Below, in pieces: positions 1-6,046 of a DNA stretch of 6,046 nt. The stretch covers positions 1 through 6,046 of the forward strand of contig JADGHD010000322.1 in the NCBI GenBank assembly GCA_019689615.1. Reading direction: 5' to 3'. This stretch comes from Frankia sp. Lineage in GTDB: Bacteria; Actinomycetota; Actinomycetes; Frankiales; Frankiaceae. A program made the translations under genes and the position numbers. The notes under the pieces were generated by a model. The model searched no databases. It saw only the letters and a list, made by a program, of their open reading frames with translations, and was not told where the DNA came from. Numbering within the stretch: position 1 is the stretch's first letter; each line of letters begins with the position of its first letter.

Positions 1-732
1 GCCCCGCCGACCACGCCGGCCCCGGCCGTGCCCTCGTCCCCGGCGGCCTCGCCCACGCCGTCGCCGACGCCGTCGCCCACGCCGACGGCCACCCCGGCGC
101 CGCCGCCGACCACCGAGCCGCCGAGCCCGCCGGTCGCCCGGCTGAGCGCGTCGCCGGACAGCGGGAACGCGCCGCTGCCGGTACGGCTGGACGCCAGCGA
201 CTCCGAGCCCGGCGACGACTCGGTGCCCATCGTCAGCTACGACTTCCAGGCCGGCCTCGACGGCACGGTCACCCAGTCCACGGGCGACCAGGCCTCCGCC
301 GTGGTGGACATGACCTTCGACACCCCGGGGACCTGGGTGATCCGGGTCCGGGTGACCGACGCCGATGGGCGCTCGGCGCAGAGCGCCGTGGTCCAGGTGA
401 CCGTGTCCGAGCCGCCGGCTCCGGAGCCGCCGCCGTCGCCGCCCCCGCCGGCCACGGTCCCCGAGACGACCAGCGGCCCGACCAACACCTGGTCGAACTA
501 CATGAACGCCGGTGGCACCCAGGGGCCCACGATCGCCCGTAACCAGACCGTCCAGATCTCCTGCCGGCTGCGCGGCTTCGCCGTCGCCAACGGCAACACC
601 TGGTGGTACCGGATCGCGTCGCCGCCGTGGAGCAACCAGTTCTACGCGAGCGCCGACGCGTTCTACAACAACGGCGCGACGTCCGGCCCGGTGAACGACG
701 TCTTCGTCGACGAGGCGGTGCCGCTGTGCTGA
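1..732 (+). CDS. C-terminal part of a surface/exported protein with PKD domain and actinobacterial Cys-ending domain (5' partial)
   Basis: The frame is open from base 1 to the TGA at 730-732, giving 243 visible residues, numbered here from base 1; the true start lies before the window. Residues 1-44 are a Pro/Thr/Ser/Ala linker with three SPTP units, typical of wall-spanning or extracellular stalks. Residues 45-136 fit one PKD-type beta-sandwich domain: a 'P-L-P-V-R-L-D-A-S-D-S' strand (58-68), then 'TPGTWVIRVRVTDADG' (108-123) and 'VVQVTVS'. A second Pro-rich linker covers about 137-154. Residues 155-243 form a compact domain with 'NTWSNYMNAGGTQGP', 'NGNTWWYRIASPPWSN' and 'SADAFYNNGATSG', ending in 'VPLC'. 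I know this domain from the C-termini of actinobacterial extracytoplasmic proteins, including Ser/Thr kinases. Cys188 and the terminal Cys243 could form a disulfide, which would fit export. The missing N-terminus could be a kinase, a signal peptide with another domain, or neither, so the full function is unknown. The GTG at base 28 lies inside the linker and is not a credible start. Confidence 0.85.
   Translation, partial: APPTTPAPAVPSSPAASPTPSPTPSPTPTATPAPPPTTEPPSPPVARLSASPDSGNAPLPVRLDASDSEPGDDSVPIVSYDFQAGLDGTVTQSTGDQASAVVDMTFDTPGTWVIRVRVTDADGRSAQSAVVQVTVSEPPAPEPPPSPPPPATVPETTSGPTNTWSNYMNAGGTQGPTIARNQTVQISCRLRGFAVANGNTWWYRIASPPWSNQFYASADAFYNNGATSGPVNDVFVDEAVPLC
49..84 (+). repeat. Three 12-bp tandem units encoding SPTP-SPTP-SPTP
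   Basis: The units are 49-60, 61-72 and 73-84. The first and third are identical (tcgcccacgccg) and the second differs at one base, a silent Pro codon change. They encode three SPTP units in the Pro/Thr linker of the first gene. Such linkers often vary in copy number between strains by slippage, so the length here may not be fixed. Confidence 0.8.
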
Positions 733-744
733 CCGGCCGGCTGA

Positions 745-777
745 CCAGGCCCCGGTGCGGCGGCCAGCGTGGCCTGG
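745..777 (+). promoter_or_regulatory. Possible hairpin in the gap between the first and second genes
   Basis: CCAGGCC (745-751) and GGCCTGG (771-777) form a perfect 7-bp inverted repeat around a 19-base loop. No T-tract follows, so it does not look like a standard intrinsic terminator. The right arm ends three bases before the G-rich stretch that serves as the presumed ribosome-binding site of the next gene, so it could modestly affect translation or transcript stability. At this GC content, 7-bp inverted repeats are common by chance. Confidence 0.25.
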
Positions 778-779
778 GC

Positions 780-785
780 GGGGGA
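780..785 (+). promoter_or_regulatory. Probable ribosome-binding site of the membrane protein gene
   Basis: GGGGGA sits five bases before the ATG at 791. It is a weaker match to the Shine-Dalgarno consensus than the site of the next gene. It still favours the ATG at 791 over the in-frame GTG at 755, which has no recognisable purine-rich site in front of it. Confidence 0.5.
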
Positions 786-790
786 CCGGG

Positions 791-2641
791 ATGAGCGTGC
801 CCGGCCCGGCGCTCGCCGGCGGGCCGGCGCTGTTCGGCCCGACCGGGCTGTTCACCGTGCACCGGCAGGCGATCCTCATCGGGCTGGCCGTCGTCGTCGG
901 CCTGACCATCGCGATCGTCGCCGCGACCTGGTTCTCCCGGCGCTTCGGCTGGCGCAGCACCGCGGGCCGGCTGGCCCGGGCGGTGCGCCGCCGGCTCGCC
1001 GCCGTCGCGGAGTGGCTCTGGGCGCCGGTGCGCCACCGGCTGCGGGTGCGGTTCGCCGCCCAGGCGCTGCTCGACGACGAGCTGCCGGTGCTGCGCGCCG
1101 CCGCCTTCGGCGCCGCCGGCTCCCGCGCCGCGGGCTCGGGCGGCCCGGGGGCGTTTCCATACCTTCTCGCCGTCGGCCCGGCCCTGGCCGGGGTGGGGCT
1201 CGCCGGCCGGCCACCGCCGCGCCGCTCGGCCACGCCGGACCTGGGCGCGCCGCCGGGCTGGGGCGCCACGTCGGGCACCCGACGGGAGCGGCCCGCGCTG
1301 CCGGCGCCGTGGCGCCCGGACGGGCCGGGCCGCTGGACGGCGCGGCGGACCGAACTGCCCCGCACCAGCTGGGAGGAGACGGCGGACTGGGCGGGCTGCC
1401 TGGTCGCCGTCGGGGTGTCGGGCGCTCGCCAGACGCGGACGCTGACCCTGCTCGACCTCGCGGTGCTGCCGGCGGTGGGCGTCCTGGAAGGGCCGCGCGA
1501 CCAGTGCCGCCGGCTCGCCGCCGCGATCGCCGCCCAGCTCGCCGCCGGCCTGCCGGTCGGCAACCCGACGGTGAGCCTGCTGGTGACCGACGAGATCCTG
1601 CCGGGCTACGGCGGCCCGGCCCTGCCGGAGGCGCTCGACCTGCTGCGGCCAACCGACCTCGCCAGCGCCTCGGCGGCCTCGCCGTCGCCCGCCATGACCC
1701 TGCTGGTGTGCGGTGGCCTCGCCGGGCGGGACATCGAACGGCTGGCCGCGGCGGTGCGGCTGGACCGCGGGCTGCGCGTGCTCACGACCGGGCCGTGGCC
1801 GGGGTCCCGCTGGCGGCTGGTGCTCACCCGCAAGGGGTGGCTGACCGCGCCCGAGCTCGCCGTCGCGGTGGACGCGGCACCGCTGGAGCGGGCCGTCGCC
1901 CGGGCGCTGCGGCGCCGCGCCAGCGCGCCAGCCACGCGGGCCGCCCCGGCCAGCATGCCGGGCCCGACCAGCCCGGAGAGCCAGCCGCCTGTCGCCGGGT
2001 CGGCGTCCTCGCCGGCATCGTCGTCCCCGCCGCCACCGGCGTCGGTGCCGTCCCCGGCTCCGCCGCTGCCTGGAGACCAACGGGTGGCCGTGCCGCTGCC
2101 GGGGGCGGCGGCCGCCGCGGCGTCGGGCCAGCCCGTGGCCCAGCCGCCCGCGCCGGTGCCCACGCCGCCGATGTTGTCGCCGCCTCGGCCCGCGCCGGTA
2201 CCGCTGTCCCGGCCACCGGCGACCTCGGCCGCAACCCCGACGGCCTCGACGAGAGCGGCTGACCGGCCCCCGCCGTCCCCGGCAGCGCCGACCGCTGCTG
2301 CGCGCCCGGCGCAGTCCGGGATGGCCGGCGCACCGCCGACGACGCCCGCGACCCGACCGGCCGCCGCCGCTCCGCGTCCGGCTGCGTCCCCGGGAGCCGG
2401 GAGACCCCCGCTGCCGCCGACGGCCTCGTCCGCCGCCTCGGCCGCGGCGTCGTCCCGGGCGACGAGCGCGCCGGTGCCGGCGCCGGCCGTCCCCGTTGGC
2501 CATGGTGGCGGTCCGGCCCACCTGCCGGCGCAGCCGGACCTGGCGGAGCCCGAGCCAGCGGGCGACGCCCCCGTGGCCGCCTCGGCCGCGTCGGCCGCGC
2601 CCGGCCCGCGGCCGGCGTCGGCAGCGGAGGAGCCCGAGTGA
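791..2641 (+). CDS. Single-pass membrane protein with degenerate FtsK/EccC-like ATPase domain and long Pro/Ala-rich tail
   Basis: I recognise no named family. The protein has 616 residues from the ATG. One membrane helix spans about 27-48 (AILIGLAVVVGLTIAIVAATW). It is followed by a strongly basic stretch (about 50-87, many Arg), so the positive-inside rule places the C-terminal bulk in the cytoplasm. Residues about 210-376 look globular: 'LLDLA' (220-224), 'VGVLEGPRD' (229-237), 'SLLVTDE' (262-268), 'MTLLVCGG' (302-309) and 'LTRKGWLTAPEL' (345-356). This order matches the D0 and ATPase 1 domains of the downstream motor protein, but the P-loop position reads GPRDQC with no GKS/T, so ATP hydrolysis is unlikely. 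Residues about 377-616 are Pro/Ala/Ser-rich and probably disordered. The stop overlaps the next start (GTGA), so the two genes are probably translationally coupled. I infer an accessory or structural partner of the type VII-like motor. It does not clearly match EccE, which usually has two N-terminal helices. The reading frame is secure; the function is not. Confidence 0.85.
   Translation: MSVPGPALAGGPALFGPTGLFTVHRQAILIGLAVVVGLTIAIVAATWFSRRFGWRSTAGRLARAVRRRLAAVAEWLWAPVRHRLRVRFAAQALLDDELPVLRAAAFGAAGSRAAGSGGPGAFPYLLAVGPALAGVGLAGRPPPRRSATPDLGAPPGWGATSGTRRERPALPAPWRPDGPGRWTARRTELPRTSWEETADWAGCLVAVGVSGARQTRTLTLLDLAVLPAVGVLEGPRDQCRRLAAAIAAQLAAGLPVGNPTVSLLVTDEILPGYGGPALPEALDLLRPTDLASASAASPSPAMTLLVCGGLAGRDIERLAAAVRLDRGLRVLTTGPWPGSRWRLVLTRKGWLTAPELAVAVDAAPLERAVARALRRRASAPATRAAPASMPGPTSPESQPPVAGSASSPASSSPPPPASVPSPAPPLPGDQRVAVPLPGAAAAAASGQPVAQPPAPVPTPPMLSPPRPAPVPLSRPPATSAATPTASTRAADRPPPSPAAPTAAARPAQSGMAGAPPTTPATRPAAAAPRPAASPGAGRPPLPPTASSAASAAASSRATSAPVPAPAVPVGHGGGPAHLPAQPDLAEPEPAGDAPVAASAASAAPGPRPASAAEEPE
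1919..2638 (+). repeat. Low-complexity Pro/Ala/Ser-rich coding segment (tail of the membrane protein)
   Basis: About 240 codons are dominated by Pro, Ala, Ser, Gly and Thr, including runs such as 'SSPASSSPPPPASVPSPAPP' near 2008-2067. No domain is visible. Third positions remain mostly G or C, but A/T-ending codons (cct, gca, cca, gct, caa) seem more frequent than in the rest of the gene, as expected for a weakly constrained disordered region. The frame stays open to the coupled stop/start, which argues against a frameshift artefact. Confidence 0.7.
2626..2631 (+). promoter_or_regulatory. Strong ribosome-binding site that sets the GTG start of the FtsK-like gene
   Basis: GGAGGA lies seven bases before the GTG at 2638, a near-ideal Shine-Dalgarno match and spacing. 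It sits within the last codons of the upstream gene. It decides the start: the protein begins with GTG, and the conserved ubiquitin-like region follows at once. The first in-frame ATG (3418) would remove the whole N-terminal half of the cytoplasmic region. Confidence 0.85.
2638..2641 (+). other. GTGA stop/start overlap coupling the membrane protein and the FtsK-like gene
   Basis: The four bases GTGA hold the start GTG (2638-2640) and the stop TGA (2639-2641). With the strong ribosome-binding site just upstream, this is a standard arrangement for translational coupling and supports roughly matched synthesis of two interacting proteins. Confidence 0.85.
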
Positions 2642-5600
2642 GCAGCCCGCCCCGGATACCGGTGCCGCTCACGGTCGTCGTGGCCGTGGCGGACCACGGC
2701 CACGCCGTGGCTGCCGACGTGGGGCCCGCGGGGCTGCCCGGCGGGCCGGCGACGACGGCGCGGGCAAGGCAGGTCACGCCCGCCGCCGGGACTCGCTGGG
2801 AGTTCGACGCCGTCCTCTCCCTGGCGCCGGCGGACACCGTCGCGGCCGTCACCGCGGGCATCGCCGAGCTGGTGGCGGCCGCGCTCGACGGTCCCGGCCG
2901 ACCGGGCGCGCTCGGGGCACCCGCCGCGGCCGGTGGGCTCTACCTCGGCGACGAGCTCCTCGACCCGGCGGCGACGGTGCGCGACGCCGGCATCGTCAGC
3001 GGCGTGCGGGTCGGCTTCGGCGGCCCGGTCCCACCGCCGCCGGCCGCGTCGCCGGGGGAGGCAGGGCCTGGGGCGGCGCCGGCCGGCCGCGCGGGCGACG
3101 GCGGCGACGACGGCGTGCCTGACCGGCCGGCGGGGCGCGAGCGCTGGTACCGCGAGCGCTGGTACGAGGTCCGCGTTGTCGGCGGCCCGTGCGCCGGCCG
3201 GGTCTGGAGCGTCGGGCCGGGGGCGCACGGGATCGGGCCGGGGCGCGGCAGCGCGATCCGCCTGCCCGGGGTGCCGGAGCCGGGACCGGTGCTGCACGTC
3301 AGCAACACCGGGGTTAGCTGGGTCAGCTGGCCGTCCGGCACCGAGGACCGCCCGGGGGACCCGGCCGAGGCCGGCTGGCCGCCGCGGGTCGCCGAGCCGC
3401 GCCCACCCGTCACCAGGATGACCGACGAGCACCGGCTCGCCATGGCGGCGAACCAACCAGGGCAGCCGGCCGACGCCGTCGGCCCGGCCACCGACCCGCC
3501 CCGCGCTGCCGGCCCCGGCGGCGTCCCCGCGGCCGGCCCCGACCTCATGGCCGGGAGCGACCAGGCACGGCCGTGGCCGGTCAACGTGGACCTCGCCGTC
3601 GGCGAGCACCTGCTGCGGCTAGTCGACCCGTTCGAGCCGGACGCCGCGGTGACGGCGTCGGTGGACGTGGTCGGGCGGGACTTCAACCGGCCGCCGCGGA
3701 TCGTGCCCCCGCTGCTCTACGCCCGGCAGCGGTTCCCGACGCCGCCCAGGCCGCCGTCGCGCCGGCCGGTGCCGATCGTGCTGATGCTCGCGCCGATGCT
3801 GATGGGCTTCGCCTTCTTCTGGTTCCTCGGCTCGGTGTTCTTCCTGGTCATCATGCTGTTCACGCCGCTGATGGGGTTCGCGAACTGGTTCAGCGGGCGG
3901 CGTGGTGGCCGGCGGCAGTACCGCCGGGAGACCGCCCGCTACCGGAGCAGGCGGGCCGAGACCGAGCGGGAGCTCGCGGCCACGGTCGCCGGGGAGCGGG
4001 TCGCCCGCGCCCAGGCCGCGCCCGACCCGGCCCAGGTGTGGCTCACGGCCACCGGCCCGGGCGGGCGGCTGTGGGAACGGCGCCGCGCCGACCCCGACTA
4101 CCTGGTGCTGCGGGTGGGCACGGCCGACCAGCCGTCGCTGGTCGAGGTGGAGGACCCGGCGGTCGACGGCGTCAGCCGGGACGTCCGCTGGATCGTCCCC
4201 GACCTGCCGGTGCTGGTCGACGTCGCCGCCGGTGGGGTCGTCGGCCTGGCCGGCCCGCGGCCCGAGGTCGCCGGCCTCGCCCGCTGGCTCGTCGGGCAGG
4301 CTGCCGTCCTGCACAGCCCGCGTGACCTGCGGGTGGAGGTGCTCACCGATGCCGCGGGCCAGGCCTGTTGGGACTGGCTGCGCTGGCTGCCGCACGCGAG
4401 GCCCGGGCCGGCGGACGGGCCGTCGGCCGCCGTGCCGTATGCGTTCGCCGGGACCGACGCCGAGACGGTGGCCGCGCGGGTCGCCGAGCTGGTCGCGCTG
4501 GTGAGGGCCAGGACGAAGGCGCGCGGCTCGGCCATGGGGCAGGTCCTGTTCCAGGAGCCGGACGTGCTGGTCGTCCTCGACGGCGCGCGCCGGCTGCGCG
4601 ACGTGCCCGGGGTGGTGCAGGTGCTCACCGAGGGGCCGCAGGTGCGGGTGTTCGCGCTCTGCCTGGAGACCGAGCAGCGGCTGCTGCCGGAGGAGTGCGC
4701 GGTTGTCGTCCGCGCCGACCCCGACGGGCTCACCGTGCGCCGCTCCGACGCCCCCGAGCTGACCGCGGTGCGCCAGGAGCTGGTCGGCCAGGACTGGTGC
4801 GACCAGGTGGGCCGGGCGCTGTGCCCGCTGCGCGACGTCACCCCGGAGGACGACGGCGGCCTGCCCGAGCGGGTGGGGCTGCTGGAGGTGCTGGGGCTCG
4901 CGGACGTGCCACCGGACGAGCTGGCCGGGCGGATCGCCGCCGGCTGGCAGGCGCGCCAGGCGAGCACCGCGTTCCCGCTGGGCGTCGGGTTCGACGGCCC
5001 GTTCGTGCTGGACCTCGTCCGGGACGGGCCGCACGCGCTGGTCGCCGGCACGACCGGCGCCGGCAAGTCCGAGCTGCTGCAGACCCTCGTCGCCGCGCTG
5101 GCCGCCCACAACCACCCCGACGAGCTGGGCTTCGTCCTGATCGACTACAAGGGCGGCAGCGCGTTCCACGACTGCGTGCGGCTGCCGCACACCCTCGGCA
5201 TGGTCACCGACCTGGACGCGGCGCTCGCCGCCCGCGCGCTCGAGTCGCTGGCCGCCGAGCTGCGCCGGCGCGAGGAGGTCCTGGCCAGGGTCGCCGCCAA
5301 GGACCTGGCGCACTACCGCGCGCTGCGCGCCGCCGACCCGTCGCTCGCCCCGCTCGGCCGGCTGGTCATCGTCATCGACGAGTTCGCGACGCTGGTCCGC
5401 GACGTGCCGGCGTTCATCCCCGGCCTGGTCAGCCTCGCCCAGCGGGGCCGCTCGCTCGGGGTCCACCTGGTCCTGGCCACGCAGCGCCCCGGCGGCTCGG
5501 TCACCGCCGACATCCGGGCGAACACCAACCTGCGGATCGCGCTGCGGGTCACCGACACCCACGAGAGCACCGACGTCATCGACACGCCGGACGCCGCGTA

Positions 5601-6046
5601 CGTGCCGGCCGCGACGCCGGGCCGGGCGCTGGTCCGCCTCGCCGCCCGCTCGTCCGTGCCGTTCCAGACGGCGTATGCCGGCGGCCGCTACGTCCCGCCC
5701 GCGCCAGACGCCGGCTCGGCCGGCGCCGAGACGACCGAGACGGTCGACCTGGCCGGGCCAGCCGCGCCGGTCGATGCGGTGCCGCTGCGCTGGCCGGGGC
5801 TTGGCCGGCCGCTGCCGTTCGCCGCCGAGCGGCCGGCCGTCACCGCGGCGGACGAGGACGTCACCACCGACCTGGACGTCCTCGTCGAGGCGATCCGGGC
5901 GGCGGCGGTGCTCGCCGGGGACGACCCGGCCGGCGCCGACCGGCCGAGCCCGTGGCTGCCACCGCTGGGCACCCGGGTGCTCCTCGACGACCTTCTCGCG
6001 CGGGTCGCGGCCGGCGGTGGCCCGGGCGGCGGCGGGGGTGCCGGGC
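2638..6046 (+). CDS. EccC/EssC-like type VII secretion FtsK/SpoIIIE ATPase with ubiquitin-like and FHA-like N-terminus (3' partial)
   Basis: A membrane-bound motor expected to drive export of WXG100/ESX-type proteins. The frame is open from the GTG to the window edge (1136 residues visible). Domain order: a ubiquitin-like fold (about 5-128, with 'LYLGDELLDP' and 'GIVSGVRVGFG'); a degenerate FHA-like domain (about 176-235); a disordered Pro-rich linker; the conserved 'VGRDFNRPPRI' segment (345-355); two membrane helices (about 379-398 and 399-418); a basic Arg-rich helix (421-460); 'LWERRRADPDYLVLRVG' (478-494); a D0 ATPase-like domain without a P-loop lysine (about 520-733); and ATPase 1. ATPase 1 has Walker A GTTGAGKSE (804-812, Lys810), 'LIDYKGGSAF' (834-843), Walker B 'LVIVIDEF' (909-916, Asp914/Glu915), 'LATQRP' (946-951) and 'RIALRVTD' (966-973). 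'PSPWLPPL' (1103-1110) and a Gly run follow, as in the linker before a second ATPase domain, which falls outside. The two helices, the N-terminal domains and the segment before ATPase 1 argue against chromosome-partitioning FtsK. The family call is firm; the exact system type and substrates are unknown. Confidence 0.92.
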   Translation, partial: MSSPPRIPVPLTVVVAVADHGHAVAADVGPAGLPGGPATTARARQVTPAAGTRWEFDAVLSLAPADTVAAVTAGIAELVAAALDGPGRPGALGAPAAAGGLYLGDELLDPAATVRDAGIVSGVRVGFGGPVPPPPAASPGEAGPGAAPAGRAGDGGDDGVPDRPAGRERWYRERWYEVRVVGGPCAGRVWSVGPGAHGIGPGRGSAIRLPGVPEPGPVLHVSNTGVSWVSWPSGTEDRPGDPAEAGWPPRVAEPRPPVTRMTDEHRLAMAANQPGQPADAVGPATDPPRAAGPGGVPAAGPDLMAGSDQARPWPVNVDLAVGEHLLRLVDPFEPDAAVTASVDVVGRDFNRPPRIVPPLLYARQRFPTPPRPPSRRPVPIVLMLAPMLMGFAFFWFLGSVFFLVIMLFTPLMGFANWFSGRRGGRRQYRRETARYRSRRAETERELAATVAGERVARAQAAPDPAQVWLTATGPGGRLWERRRADPDYLVLRVGTADQPSLVEVEDPAVDGVSRDVRWIVPDLPVLVDVAAGGVVGLAGPRPEVAGLARWLVGQAAVLHSPRDLRVEVLTDAAGQACWDWLRWLPHARPGPADGPSAAVPYAFAGTDAETVAARVAELVALVRARTKARGSAMGQVLFQEPDVLVVLDGARRLRDVPGVVQVLTEGPQVRVFALCLETEQRLLPEECAVVVRADPDGLTVRRSDAPELTAVRQELVGQDWCDQVGRALCPLRDVTPEDDGGLPERVGLLEVLGLADVPPDELAGRIAAGWQARQASTAFPLGVGFDGPFVLDLVRDGPHALVAGTTGAGKSELLQTLVAALAAHNHPDELGFVLIDYKGGSAFHDCVRLPHTLGMVTDLDAALAARALESLAAELRRREEVLARVAAKDLAHYRALRAADPSLAPLGRLVIVIDEFATLVRDVPAFIPGLVSLAQRGRSLGVHLVLATQRPGGSVTADIRANTNLRIALRVTDTHESTDVIDTPDAAYVPAATPGRALVRLAARSSVPFQTAYAGGRYVPPAPDAGSAGAETTETVDLAGPAAPVDAVPLRWPGLGRPLPFAAERPAVTAADEDVTTDLDVLVEAIRAAAVLAGDDPAGADRPSPWLPPLGTRVLLDDLLARVAAGGGPGGGGGAG
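3136..3165 (+). repeat. Perfect 15-bp tandem duplication encoding RERWY-RERWY
   Basis: The 15-mer cgcgagcgctggtac occurs twice back to back (3136-3150 and 3151-3165), in frame, giving RERWY at residues 167-171 and again at 172-176. It sits just before the first strand of the FHA-like domain (EVRVVGGP). The copies are identical at every base, silent positions included, which suggests a recent slippage duplication rather than an old conserved repeat. Confidence 0.9.

Noticed and set aside
733..740. CCGGCCGG palindrome just after the first stop codon
   Set aside because: Such 8-mers occur repeatedly by chance in this GC-rich sequence, with no paired element or known site.
755..790. Upstream in-frame GTG start for the membrane protein
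   Set aside because: It has no purine-rich site in front, it overlaps the possible hairpin, and it adds only 12 Arg/Gly/Pro-rich residues; the ATG at 791 has a better ribosome-binding site.
769..2262. Plus-strand open frame overlapping the membrane protein in another frame
   Set aside because: It gives an Arg/Gly/Ala-rich product with no membrane helix or motif; the frame from 791 has a helix, a globular region and a coupled stop.
269..2521. Long open frame of 750 codons on the minus strand opposite the first two genes
   Set aside because: The translation is almost all Arg, Gly, Ala and Pro with no motif. It opposes two frames with recognisable domains. Long antisense frames are expected at this GC content because stop codons are rare.
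791..2641. EccE or another named ESX core component
   Set aside because: One membrane helix instead of two, no recognisable EccE sequence, and a long disordered tail; the degenerate ATPase-like domain fits better.
1606..3609. Minus-strand open frame of 667 codons spanning the junction of the second and third genes
   Set aside because: No domain or plausible composition, and it runs opposite a well-supported stop/start overlap and ribosome-binding site.
3619..5562. Minus-strand open frame of 647 codons opposite the ATPase
   Set aside because: It opposes conserved membrane helices and Walker motifs on the + strand; its own product is low-complexity and matches nothing.
2638..6046. Chromosome-partitioning DNA translocase FtsK/SpoIIIE
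   Set aside because: The ubiquitin-like and FHA-like N-terminus, two rather than four membrane helices, the 'DFNRPPRI' and 'LWERR' segments and the D0 domain before ATPase 1 fit type VII motors. The gamma domain region is not in view, but the visible part is decisive enough.

Overview
The window is extremely GC-rich, clearly above 70% by eye, with G or C at almost every third codon position. All three genes lie on the + strand, packed tightly. This points to a high-GC actinobacterium; the style resembles Frankia and related soil Actinomycetes, but no marker gene fixes the genus.

Layout. (1) Bases 1-732 hold the 3' end of a gene whose start lies before the window. It encodes an exported or surface-facing region: a Pro/Thr/Ser-rich linker, one PKD-type beta domain, a second Pro-rich linker, and a conserved actinobacterial C-terminal domain that ends in Cys. 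(2) After a 58-base gap with a possible weak hairpin, bases 791-2641 encode a 616-residue protein. It has one N-terminal membrane helix, a basic juxtamembrane stretch, a globular domain resembling a degenerate FtsK-type ATPase, and a tail of about 240 residues rich in Pro, Ala and Ser. (3) Bases 2638-6046 hold the first 1136 residues of a large FtsK/SpoIIIE-family ATPase of the type VII secretion kind (EccC/EssC-like). Its start overlaps the previous stop by four bases (GTGA) and has a strong ribosome-binding site. Its order is ubiquitin-like domain, degenerate FHA-like domain, two membrane helices, degenerate D0 ATPase-like domain, and a first ATPase domain with intact Walker motifs. The window ends in the linker that normally leads to a second ATPase domain.

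How they may work together. Genes 2 and 3 are very probably co-translated and membrane-associated, so gene 2 is a candidate partner of the secretion motor. The best observation here is that gene 2 has an 'LLDL ... GPR ... VTD' framework with nearly the same spacing as both the D0 and the first ATPase domain of gene 3. It looks like a free-standing, catalytically dead relative of those domains. Gene 1 could be the extracytoplasmic end of a Ser/Thr kinase or a surface protein linked to the locus; its N-terminus, which would decide this, is missing. No WXG100 substrate, EccB, EccD, EccE or mycosin gene lies in the window. No RNA gene, CRISPR array or insertion sequence was seen.
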